A stretch of DNA of 10,368 bases from Solirubrobacterales bacterium (GTDB taxonomy: Bacteria; Actinomycetota; Thermoleophilia; Solirubrobacterales; Solirubrobacteraceae), in contig JAFAZB010000277.1 in assembly GCA_019240015.1 (NCBI GenBank), positions 1-10,368 on the forward strand. Direction: 5' to 3'. This document shows positions 5,239-10,368 of this stretch, in pieces; position 1 is the first letter of the stretch, and each line of letters opens with the position of its first letter. The position numbers and the translations under genes are program-made. Below the pieces are notes generated by a model, which ran no database searches, was not told the DNA's origin, and saw nothing but the letters and a program-made list of their open reading frames with translations.

Positions 5239-7199
5239 CAGGGCGACTTCTGCGCGATCAGCTGCTGATCGCCGCGGATCACGTGCACGACCGCGTTGAT
5301 CAGCGCCAGGTGGGTGAAGGCCTGGGGAAAGTTGCCCAGGTGGCGGCCGCTGTGCGGGTCGATCTCCTCCGCGAACAGGCCCAGCGGGCTGGCGTGACCG
5401 AGCAGGCGCTCGCACAGGTTCCGCGCCCGATCGAGCTCGCCGATCTCGGCGAACGCCGACACCAGCCAGAAGGAGCAGATCAGGAAGGTGCCCTCGCGGC
5501 TGCCGAGGCCGTCGTCGGTCTCCTCGGTTCGGTAGCGCAAGACCAGCCCGTGCTCGGTCAGCTCATCGGCGATCGCAAACACGGTGTCGCGGACGCGGGC
5601 GTCGTCGGGCGGCAGGAAGCGAAGCAGCGGCATCAGCAACAGCGCCGCGTCGAGCGCCGTGGTGTCGTAGTGCTGGACGAACACCCCCCGCTCGTCGACG
5701 CCGTGCTCGCACACGTCGGCGTGGATCTCGTCGGCCACCGCCCGCCAGCGGGTCACGTGGTCCCAGTCCTCGCGCAGCTCGGCGAGCCTCGAGCCCCGGT
5801 CACAGGCCACCCAGCAGAACATCTTCGAGGAGGTGAAGTGCCGAGGCTCGCCGCGGATCTCCCAGATCCCGCGGTCGGGCTTGCGCCAGTTGGCGATCGC
5901 TTGTTCCACCTGGCGCTCGAGCAGCGGCCAGACCCGCTCGTCGAGCGTGTCGCGTGAGCGGGTGTGCAGGTAGACGGAGTCGAGCAGCGCTCCCCAGACG
6001 TCGTGCTGGTCCTGCTTGTAGGCGTCGTTCCCGATCCGGACAGGCCGCGCCCCCTCGTAGCCGTCGAGGTGTTCGAGGACCTGCTCGTCGAGCTCGCGCT
6101 CGCCGCCGACCCCGTACATCACCTGGAGCTTCTCCTCCCCGCCGGCTACGTCGGCGATGAAATAGAAGAAGTCGTTGGCCTCCCAGTCGAAGCCGAGCGT
6201 ATACAGCGCCCACAGCATGAACGTGGAGTCGCGGATCCAGCTGTAGCGGTAGTCCCAGTTGCGCTGGCCGGCGGGTGCTTCGGGCAGCGACGTGGTGGCC
6301 GCCGCGAGCAGCGCCCCGGTCGGGGCGTAGGTGAGTCCCTTCAGCGTCAGCGCGCTGCGCTGCAGAAATGCGCGCCATGGATGGTCGGGGAAGTCCCCGC
6401 GGTCGAGCCAGTGCTGCCAGTGGTGGGCGGTCCACACCAGCCGACCGTAGGCCTCCTCGAAGTCCTGGGGCGCGGGATGCTCGCTCCACGAGAGCGCGCA
6501 GTAGAGCTGCTCGCCCTCCTTCATCAGGTGCCGGGCCGTGGCCCGCGGCCCCTCGAATCCGAGCCGCAGGTCGGTCGTCAGCCGCAGCGTGACCTCGCTG
6601 CCCTCGCAGCTGGCCACGCCTTCGTGGTAGCCGGCGCCCGCGTACTCCCAGCGGGCCGGCTCGCGCCCGTAGTCGAACGCGGGCTCGCAGTCGAGCGCCA
6701 CCTGTACCTCGCCGTTGACGCACCGGATCGTGCGCAGCAGCACGTGGTCGGCGTCGTAGTCGGTCGGCGCCCGGCGGTGCGTGTGCGAGCGCTCGTGCTC
6801 GTGGTGCCACTGGCCGATCAGCAGCACGTCGCGGACGATGATCCAGCCCGTCCCGGTCGCCCAGCTGGTCTCGAGCACCATCGTTCCCGGCAGGTAGCGG
6901 CGGGAGGCCGGTACGGCGACGCCGTCCGGCCCCAGCCGGAAGCCGCCCGCGTCGCGGTCGAGCATCGCGCCGAACACGCTCGGTGAGTCGACTCGCGGCA
7001 GGCACAGCCACTCGATCGCGCCGCTCGGCGCGACCAGCGCGACGGTCTCGCAGTCCGACAGGAATGCGTACTCGGCGATCGGCGGAAACGGGCTCCCCCC
7101 GAGCGGGACATCCGGCTCCAGCCGGCTGCCTGGGGTCTCGGTCGCTACCGGCGGCGGCAGCTGTTCGGAGCGGCTGGCGTGGCCGTCGGGTCCTGGCAC
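5226..7199 (-). CDS. Glycoside hydrolase family 15 protein (trehalase/glucoamylase-like)
   Basis: This 657-residue protein probably hydrolyses alpha-linked glucose such as trehalose or maltodextrin by an inverting mechanism. Residues ~37-250 form the N-terminal beta-sandwich domain, opening with IAEYAFLSDCETVALV and IEWLCLPR. Residues ~270-640 form the (alpha/alpha)6 barrel. Family landmarks are NWDYRYSWIRDS (314-325), GIWEIRGEPRHFTSSKM (444-460), with E447 as probable general acid, and LFAEEIDPHSGRHLGNFPQA (608-627), with E611 as probable general base. No signal peptide is seen, so it should be cytosolic. The first ~35 residues are Pro/Gly-rich and unconserved-looking. Length and layout match the actinobacterial GH15 group that includes mycobacterial trehalases, but trehalase, glucoamylase and isomaltosidase activities cannot be separated here. 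The GTG start lies 1 nt after the upstream stop with GGAGG 5 nt before it, so translation is probably coupled. Confidence 0.88.
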   Translation of the reverse strand: MPGPDGHASRSEQLPPPVATETPGSRLEPDVPLGGSPFPPIAEYAFLSDCETVALVAPSGAIEWLCLPRVDSPSVFGAMLDRDAGGFRLGPDGVAVPASRRYLPGTMVLETSWATGTGWIIVRDVLLIGQWHHEHERSHTHRRAPTDYDADHVLLRTIRCVNGEVQVALDCEPAFDYGREPARWEYAGAGYHEGVASCEGSEVTLRLTTDLRLGFEGPRATARHLMKEGEQLYCALSWSEHPAPQDFEEAYGRLVWTAHHWQHWLDRGDFPDHPWRAFLQRSALTLKGLTYAPTGALLAAATTSLPEAPAGQRNWDYRYSWIRDSTFMLWALYTLGFDWEANDFFYFIADVAGGEEKLQVMYGVGGERELDEQVLEHLDGYEGARPVRIGNDAYKQDQHDVWGALLDSVYLHTRSRDTLDERVWPLLERQVEQAIANWRKPDRGIWEIRGEPRHFTSSKMFCWVACDRGSRLAELREDWDHVTRWRAVADEIHADVCEHGVDERGVFVQHYDTTALDAALLLMPLLRFLPPDDARVRDTVFAIADELTEHGLVLRYRTEETDDGLGSREGTFLICSFWLVSAFAEIGELDRARNLCERLLGHASPLGLFAEEIDPHSGRHLGNFPQAFTHLALINAVVHVIRGDQQLIAQKSPWADR

Positions 7200-7200
7200 G

Positions 7201-7845
7201 TCATCCTCCGAGGCCGCCGAGCACGGCGAACGGGTTGCGGGTCTCGTCGAGGATCGCCCGCGGGTTGCCCTCGACCGTGACGGTGCTCCCTGCCGGGACC
7301 TCGGCGCGCAGGCGTGCGGCGAGCGCGCGTGCGGTGTCCTCGTCGAGCGCGCCGATCACCAGGTAACGCCACCGATGAACGCTCGGCAGCCCCTCCCGGC
7401 GGAGCCGCTCGGCGAGCTGCAAGGCGTCGTGGTGGGCCTCGCACTGCACGCGCACCTCGAACTCCGGGTACCCCTGCGCGAGCGACTCCGCCCGCTCCCG
7501 CTCGATCAGCTCACGGTGCTCGGCGGCGCGCTCGGCGTCACTCGCCGGAAGCGGCTTGTCGGGCTCCTCCCAGGCCTCGGCGGTGGGGTGCCAGTGGGAG
7601 AGCTCGGTGTCGAGCTGCCAGTCCGCCGCGTCCGCCAGCGAGTGGACCACTTGTTGGGCGCGCTGCGCCTGTTCCCTGGTGCCCGCGTAGCAGAACACCT
7701 CCGGACCGTCCTGGGAGACGACCACCCGGTCGTGGTACGAGCGCTCCAGGTCGTGCTCGAGCTCGGGCGACTCGAGCCGCCTGCTGAGCTCGTGCGCGTG
7801 GCCACGGTCGTGCAGGTTCACGCGCAGACGCCAGTCGTCGCTCAC
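7201..7845 (-). CDS. Uncharacterised soluble protein of two similar alpha/beta halves, upstream of GH15
   Basis: This 214-residue protein has no recognised family, signal peptide or membrane segment. It appears internally duplicated. Residues 5-86 open with WRLRVNLHDRGHAHELSRRL and residues 128-193 with FEVRVQCEAHHDALQLAERL. Each then has a strand (DRVVVSQDGPEVFCYAG; WRYLVIGAL), a helix (TREQAQRAQQVVHSL; DEDTARALAARLRAE) and a final strand. The beta-alpha-beta-beta-alpha-beta order suggests two ferredoxin-like domains, perhaps for binding a small ligand or for regulation; this is inference. A charged helical linker lies at ~100-125, and the C-terminus is NPFAVLGGLGG (204-214). The GTG start follows a -10-like box by 7 nt. 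It ends one base before the GH15 start, so the two proteins are probably made together. Confidence 0.75.
   Translation of the reverse strand: MSDDWRLRVNLHDRGHAHELSRRLESPELEHDLERSYHDRVVVSQDGPEVFCYAGTREQAQRAQQVVHSLADAADWQLDTELSHWHPTAEAWEEPDKPLPASDAERAAEHRELIERERAESLAQGYPEFEVRVQCEAHHDALQLAERLRREGLPSVHRWRYLVIGALDEDTARALAARLRAEVPAGSTVTVEGNPRAILDETRNPFAVLGGLGG
7205..7209 (-). promoter_or_regulatory. Ribosome binding site of the GH15 gene, inside the upstream gene
   Basis: GGAGG on the minus strand is supplied by the final Gly-Gly codons of the 214-residue protein and lies 5 nt before the GTG start at 7199. The TGA of the upstream gene (7203-7201) sits between them, an arrangement that favours translational coupling. 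Confidence 0.7.
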
Positions 7846-7852
7846 GGCCGCC

Positions 7853-7858
7853 AGGGTA
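7853..7858 (-). promoter_or_regulatory. -10-like box before the 214-residue protein gene
   Basis: TACCCT on the minus strand ends 7 nt before the GTG at 7845, with no Shine-Dalgarno between. It fits the leaderless pattern seen elsewhere in the window, but no good -35 is visible and the box is only a minimal TANNNT match. Confidence 0.35.
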
Positions 7859-7870
7859 GTGGACCGGCGC

Positions 7871-8533
7871 TCAGACCACGCCGCCGAGCGCCAGCGCGCC
7901 GATCACGATCAGCACCGCCGCGGCGAGCGGGTTGCCCCAGCGCTCGAGCCAAGCGCCGCGCACCCGGTAGCTCCCGACGGTTGCGCCCAACGTCAGGGAC
8001 ACGATCGTCGCGAGCGTGACCGCCGCGAACACGATCAGCGAGCCGACGGCCGCGCCGGCGCCCGCGGTGCTGGCGGCGAGGAACACGGGCAGGATCGTGA
8101 GGTCGGGCGAAGCCGCCGCCCCGAACGGGACCGCCACCGCGAGCAGCGAGCGTGCGCGCCGGTCCCGGTCGGCTCCGGAGGGGCGGTGCGGGTGGTCGTG
8201 ACGGTGGCCGTGCCCGTGGCGGTGCGGGTGCCCGAGCAGTTCGAATGCGAGCAAGCCGATCCCGGTCGCGGCCAGCAAGCCACCGACGATCGCGTTCTGG
8301 GCGTGCTCGACGCTCGTGCGGAACTGGAGTCCCACCCCCACGATCACCGCGCCGGTGAGCAGCGAGACCAGCACGTGGCCGAGTGCCGCGGCGCCCGATA
8401 GCCATGCGACCTTCTTCAGCGGGTAGCGCTGCGCTCGGCCCACGGCGGCGAGCGGCAACCAATGGTCGGGGAGCACGGCGTGGCCGAATCCGACCCCGCC
8501 TGCGGCCGCAAGCAAAGCGGGCGTCGCGCTCAT
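7871..8533 (-). CDS. NiCoT/RcnA-like membrane protein with His-rich loop, putative nickel/cobalt transporter
   Basis: This 220-residue protein has about six membrane segments. The first contains GHAVLPDHW, where H18-x4-D23-H24 is the HX4DH signature of nickel/cobalt transporters (NiCoT, RcnA). H53 in LGHVLVS lies in the next segment. The central cytosolic-type loop has eight histidines alternating with other residues at 102-116 and separates two three-helix halves. The second half contains FGAAASPDLTILPVF (137-151). Such His-rich loops bind Ni, Co or Zn ions in RcnA-like exporters and in NiCoT importers. Direction and metal cannot be decided from sequence, and a more distant UreH/NicO-type family is possible. 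The ATG start has a TAAGCT box 8 nt upstream and no Shine-Dalgarno. The gene lies 37 nt after the small membrane protein and 25 nt before the 214-residue protein, all in one direction. Confidence 0.7.
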   Translation of the reverse strand: MSATPALLAAAGGVGFGHAVLPDHWLPLAAVGRAQRYPLKKVAWLSGAAALGHVLVSLLTGAVIVGVGLQFRTSVEHAQNAIVGGLLAATGIGLLAFELLGHPHRHGHGHRHDHPHRPSGADRDRRARSLLAVAVPFGAAASPDLTILPVFLAASTAGAGAAVGSLIVFAAVTLATIVSLTLGATVGSYRVRGAWLERWGNPLAAAVLIVIGALALGGVV

Positions 8534-8541
8534 CGGCGTGG

Positions 8542-8547
8542 AGCTTA
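8542..8547 (-). promoter_or_regulatory. -10-like box before the His-rich transporter gene
   Basis: TAAGCT on the minus strand ends 8 nt before the ATG at 8533 and no Shine-Dalgarno is present, so a leaderless start is likely. Confidence 0.4.
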
Positions 8548-8551
8548 GGCG

Positions 8552-8572
8552 AGCGCTGCTGACGCCAGCGCT
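8552..8572. terminator. Hairpin at the end of the 64-residue gene, possible terminator or attenuator
   Basis: AGCGCTG (8552-8558) pairs perfectly with CAGCGCT (8566-8572) around a 7-nt loop. On the minus strand it begins inside the stop codon of the small membrane protein and ends 5 bases before the -10 box of the next gene. There is no U-tract. It may separate two transcription units. Confidence 0.35.
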
Positions 8573-8765
8573 AGCGCGAAGCCCGCCGCAGCGAGGCCGC
8601 GAGCAGCGCGATCACGGCGGCGGGCATCACCCACCAGGCGGCGGCGCCCGCTCCCGCGAGCACCGCCGTCAGCCCGAGCGAGCACGCGACGCCGAGCGCG
8701 GTGAGCCAGTCGTCGCCGACGATGAACTCCCACACCGCGGCCGCTGCCCTGACGAGCGGGCTCAC
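8571..8765 (-). CDS. Small membrane protein (64 aa) overlapping the ExxE membrane protein gene
   Basis: A 64-residue frame starts at GTG 8765, which shares GTGA with the TGA of the upstream gene (8764-8762), a 4-nt overlap typical of translational coupling. A weak GAGG lies 4 nt upstream. Its sequence opens with SPLVRAAAAVWEFIVGDDW (2-20). Two hydrophobic segments follow, about 22-40 and 44-58 (AWWVMPAAVIALLAASL), and it ends in a basic RRASR. The protein is therefore probably a two-helix membrane hairpin. The acidic pair D18-D19 just before the first helix could face the partner's ion path (inference). The frame is open further upstream, but that part only shadows the larger gene, whose protein is convincingly membrane-like in the other frame. 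It is likely a subunit or stabiliser of the protein encoded at 8762-9520. Function unknown. Confidence 0.7.
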   Translation of the reverse strand: MSPLVRAAAAVWEFIVGDDWLTALGVACSLGLTAVLAGAGAAAWWVMPAAVIALLAASLRRASR

Positions 8766-9520
8766 GCCGCCTCGCTCACGGGTCCGGCGCCACCCGGCAC
8801 TCTGCGCAGCCAGAGCACCATCGCCACCGCGGCGAGCACCACGCCGGGGATGATGGCGAGCAGCGCAGCGTCTCCCCCTGGCCACGAAGCGCCGGCTCCT
8901 TCGGAGCCCCAGAACGTCCCAAACGCCGTCAGCATCACGCCGACCGCGAACTTCATCGCGTTCTCCGGCACGCGCGCGAGTGGGGCGCGTGCCGCCGCGC
9001 CGGCCGCCACCACCACCGCGACGGCCGCGCCCGCCGCGATCGCGGCGAGCCCCACGCGGTGCTGGTTGGCGCCGAAGGTAAGCGCGATGAACGCGACCTC
9101 GAGTCCTTCGAGCAGCACCCCCTTGAAAGCGATCGCGAACGAGTAGCCGTCGAGGCGATCGCGTGACGGGGCCCCCGCGGCGCGTGCCGCGGCGGCCTCG
9201 GCGGCGAATGCCTGGGCTTCGTCGTGCAGTGGCTTGAGTCCCGCGGCGCGCAGCACCGCCTTGCGCAGCCATTGCAGGCCGAACACGAGCAGCAGGCCGC
9301 CAACCACGAGCCGAAGGGCGTCGATCGGCAACGACGTCAGCGCCGGCCCGAGCGCCGCGACCAGGATCGCGAGCGCGCCGGCCGCGGCACCGGCGCCGTA
9401 GAGGGCGGAGCGCCAGCTGCGCGTGACACCGACCGCGAGCACGATCGTGAGTGCCTCCACCGCCTCCACCGCGCACGCGAGGAAGACCGAGATTGCCAGT
9501 CCGAGCTCGGTGCCAGTCAC
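8762..9520 (-). CDS. Uncharacterised polytopic membrane protein with duplicated ExxE motifs, putative ion transporter
   Basis: This 252-residue membrane protein consists of two related halves. Half one opens with AVEAVEALTIVLAVG (17-31) and half two with VLLEGLEVAFIALTFG (135-150). In each, a helix with two glutamates one turn apart (E19/E22; E138/E141) is followed by two more helices, GGLLLVFGLQW (74-84) matching GVMLTAFGTFW (194-204). A charged, Ala-rich cytosolic-type segment (~90-125) joins the halves. Two-fold repeats with paired helix carboxylates resemble cation carriers such as UPF0016/GDT1 or FTR1 permeases, but the exact signatures of those families are absent. The FGTFWGSEG...WPGGD stretch (200-217) recalls an uncharacterised group, COG4280, from memory and unchecked. 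The GTG start has a GATACT box 7 nt before it. It lies 15 nt after the ArsR gene and overlaps the 64-residue gene by 4 nt. Substrate unknown. Confidence 0.75.
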   Translation of the reverse strand: MTGTELGLAISVFLACAVEAVEALTIVLAVGVTRSWRSALYGAGAAAGALAILVAALGPALTSLPIDALRLVVGGLLLVFGLQWLRKAVLRAAGLKPLHDEAQAFAAEAAAARAAGAPSRDRLDGYSFAIAFKGVLLEGLEVAFIALTFGANQHRVGLAAIAAGAAVAVVVAAGAAARAPLARVPENAMKFAVGVMLTAFGTFWGSEGAGASWPGGDAALLAIIPGVVLAAVAMVLWLRRVPGGAGPVSEAA

Positions 9521-9527
9521 CGCGCTC

Positions 9528-9533
9528 AGTATC
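9528..9533 (-). promoter_or_regulatory. -10-like box before the ExxE membrane protein gene
   Basis: GATACT on the minus strand differs from TATACT at one base and ends 7 nt before the GTG at 9520. No Shine-Dalgarno is present. It lies in the 15-nt gap behind the ArsR gene, so the membrane protein may be transcribed both from here and by read-through. Confidence 0.4.
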
Positions 9534-9535
9534 GC

Positions 9536-10294
9536 TTACGAGGCGAGCTGCTCCAGCTCCAGCCCAAATCGCTCGCGCAGTCCTTGGCGGCCTTCATCGG
9601 TGACCCGGACCGCACGGCTGTCGCGCGCCCTGGACACCCAGCCTCGCTCGAATATGCGCTCTGCCAGCGCGGCGCCCAGCGCTCCCCCGAGGTGATGGCG
9701 CTGCTCGCTCCAATCGACGCAGTATCGGATCAGCGGGCGACGGCGCTCGCGCAGGCCGGCGAAGTCGATCCCGAACTCGCCCAGCTCAGCAACTCCGCGC
9801 TCGGTGAGCCGGTAGTCGAGGTCGAAGCCGGGCGCCGCGAGCCGATCCCCGACCGCGGAGTCGCGCGCGAACACGCCGTCGCCACCGGTCAACAGTGCTC
9901 GGTCGAGCAGCGCCGCCATCAACTCCGTCCCGAGCACGCCCGCCAAGTGGTCGTAGCAGGTACGAGCGAACCGCACCGCGCTGGCCTTCGTCCCGGCGCG
10001 CAGCGAGCGGACCGGCGCCGGCGGGGACAGGCGGGCGAGCGCCTCGAGCAGCGCGGCGACGGGCTCCCCGGCGACGCGAAAGTAGCGGTGGCGCCCGTGG
10101 CGCTCGACGTTCAACATCCCCCCGTCGACGAGCTTTGCCAGATGCACGCTGGCCGTCGAGGGGGCAACACCGGCCTCGCCTGCGAGCACGCTCGCCGGCA
10201 GCGCGCGGCCGTCTCCCAGCGCCAGCAGGATGCGCGCCCGGGCAGGGTCGGCGACCAGCGCTCCGACCTTGGCGATGTCCGCGTCACCGTCCAT
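9536..10294 (-). CDS. ArsR-type winged-helix regulator with a long C-terminal domain
   Basis: This 252-residue regulator has an ArsR-like winged helix at about residues 7-85. Its recognition helix is APSTASVHLAKLVDGGML (44-61) and its wing is VERHGRHRYFRVAG (63-76). The ELCVCDL-type metal site of ArsR/SmtB sensors is missing, so metal sensing by that site is unlikely. The C-terminal ~150 residues are far longer than in classical ArsR. They contain FARTCYDHLAGVLG (109-122) and RYCVDWSEQRHHLGGALG (190-207), with C113, C192, H200 and H201 as possible ligands, and probably form an effector domain. ATG 10294 is preferred to GTG 10300, because the -10 box ends at 10301 and would leave 6 nt before this ATG. 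An 11-bp inverted repeat upstream suggests autoregulation. The ExxE membrane protein gene follows after 15 nt. The effector is unknown. Confidence 0.82.
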   Translation of the reverse strand: MDGDADIAKVGALVADPARARILLALGDGRALPASVLAGEAGVAPSTASVHLAKLVDGGMLNVERHGRHRYFRVAGEPVAALLEALARLSPPAPVRSLRAGTKASAVRFARTCYDHLAGVLGTELMAALLDRALLTGGDGVFARDSAVGDRLAAPGFDLDYRLTERGVAELGEFGIDFAGLRERRRPLIRYCVDWSEQRHHLGGALGAALAERIFERGWVSRARDSRAVRVTDEGRQGLRERFGLELEQLAS

Positions 10295-10300
10295 GCCCAC

Positions 10301-10306
10301 ATGCTA
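10301..10306 (-). promoter_or_regulatory. -10-like box of the ArsR-type regulator gene
   Basis: TAGCAT on the minus strand ends 6 nt before the ATG at 10294. No Shine-Dalgarno is seen, so the mRNA is probably leaderless. The matching -35 position (10324-10329) falls in the centre of the inverted repeat. Confidence 0.5.
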
Positions 10307-10312
10307 GGACAG

Positions 10313-10340
10313 AGACGCTTCGTTTCGGGACGAAGTGTCT
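10313..10340. promoter_or_regulatory. Inverted repeat, probable operator of the ArsR-type regulator
   Basis: AGACGCTTCGT (10313-10323) and ACGAAGTGTCT (10330-10340) are inverted copies matching at 10 of 11 positions around a 6-bp centre. The site begins 6 bp upstream of the -10 box and covers the -35 position, so a bound dimer would block the promoter. It may also control a divergent gene beyond the right edge. Confidence 0.65.
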
Positions 10341-10368
10341 GTGCGCAACCATGGGGCGATGCGCAGGC

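Noticed and set aside
5800..7011. 403-residue minus-strand frame and 340-residue plus-strand frame over the GH15 gene
   Set aside because: They are shadow composition only. The GH15 frame contains all the family motifs and catalytic glutamates.
8185..8232. Short GGTG/CGTG-rich tandem-like repetition
   Set aside because: It is explained by alternating His codons in the His-rich loop of the NiCoT-like protein, not by a DNA repeat or CRISPR array.
8766..9476. Long upstream part of the open frame that ends at 8571 on the minus strand
   Set aside because: It lies in another frame over a convincing membrane protein gene and has shadow-type Arg/Gly/Ala composition. Only its last 64 codons (8571-8765) look like a real protein.
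10351..10368. Possible start of a divergent plus-strand gene (ATG at 10351 or 10359)
   Set aside because: Only three to six codons remain before the window ends, with no Shine-Dalgarno or clear -10, so no gene can be supported. The adjacent inverted repeat makes a divergent target conceivable.

Overview
The window is very GC-rich, with codon third positions almost always G or C, frequent GTG and TTG starts and tightly packed genes. The gene types (GH15 hydrolase, DHA2 efflux pumps, HxlR and ArsR regulators) and the many leaderless-looking promoters point to an actinobacterium. The flavour is that of Thermoleophilia/Solirubrobacterales, but this is inferred from protein character only. No rRNA, tRNA, CRISPR array, insertion sequence or prophage gene was seen. 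Ten protein genes are supported, including one 64-residue gene hidden behind a 4-nt overlap. No gap between genes exceeds about 75 bases.

Layout. (1) 1-340: a 75-residue exported Ser/Thr/Gly-rich peptide with an unusually perfect Shine-Dalgarno sequence, closed by a hairpin with a UNCG-type loop. (2) 344-1450, minus: a zinc- and NAD-dependent alcohol dehydrogenase of the class III (formaldehyde-thiol adduct) type. (3) 1506-4631: two DHA2-type 14-helix MFS exporters facing each other and overlapping by 12 bp at their stop codons. (4) 4655-5210: a compact divergent control region and an HxlR-family regulator. One perfect 19-bp palindrome carries the -35 hexamers of both promoters, and a weaker copy lies 32 bp away over the start of the pump transcript. 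(5) 5226-10294, minus: six genes in one direction. In transcription order they are an ArsR-type regulator with its own upstream inverted repeat, a membrane protein with duplicated ExxE motifs, a 64-residue membrane protein overlapping it by 4 nt, a His-rich NiCoT/RcnA-like membrane protein, a 214-residue protein built from two similar halves, and a GH15 glycoside hydrolase whose start lies one base after the preceding stop.

How they may work together. The HxlR regulator probably represses itself and the exporter at 3216-4631. The ArsR protein with the two membrane transport proteins and the small partner looks like an ion-homeostasis neighbourhood, although its substrate cannot be read from sequence. 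The 214-residue protein and the GH15 enzyme are probably translated as a coupled pair in trehalose/alpha-glucan metabolism. Across the window, start sites fall into two classes. Six genes have a -10-like box 6-8 bases before the start codon and no Shine-Dalgarno. Four have a clear Shine-Dalgarno. Only the 64-residue gene depends on overlap with a weak GAGG.
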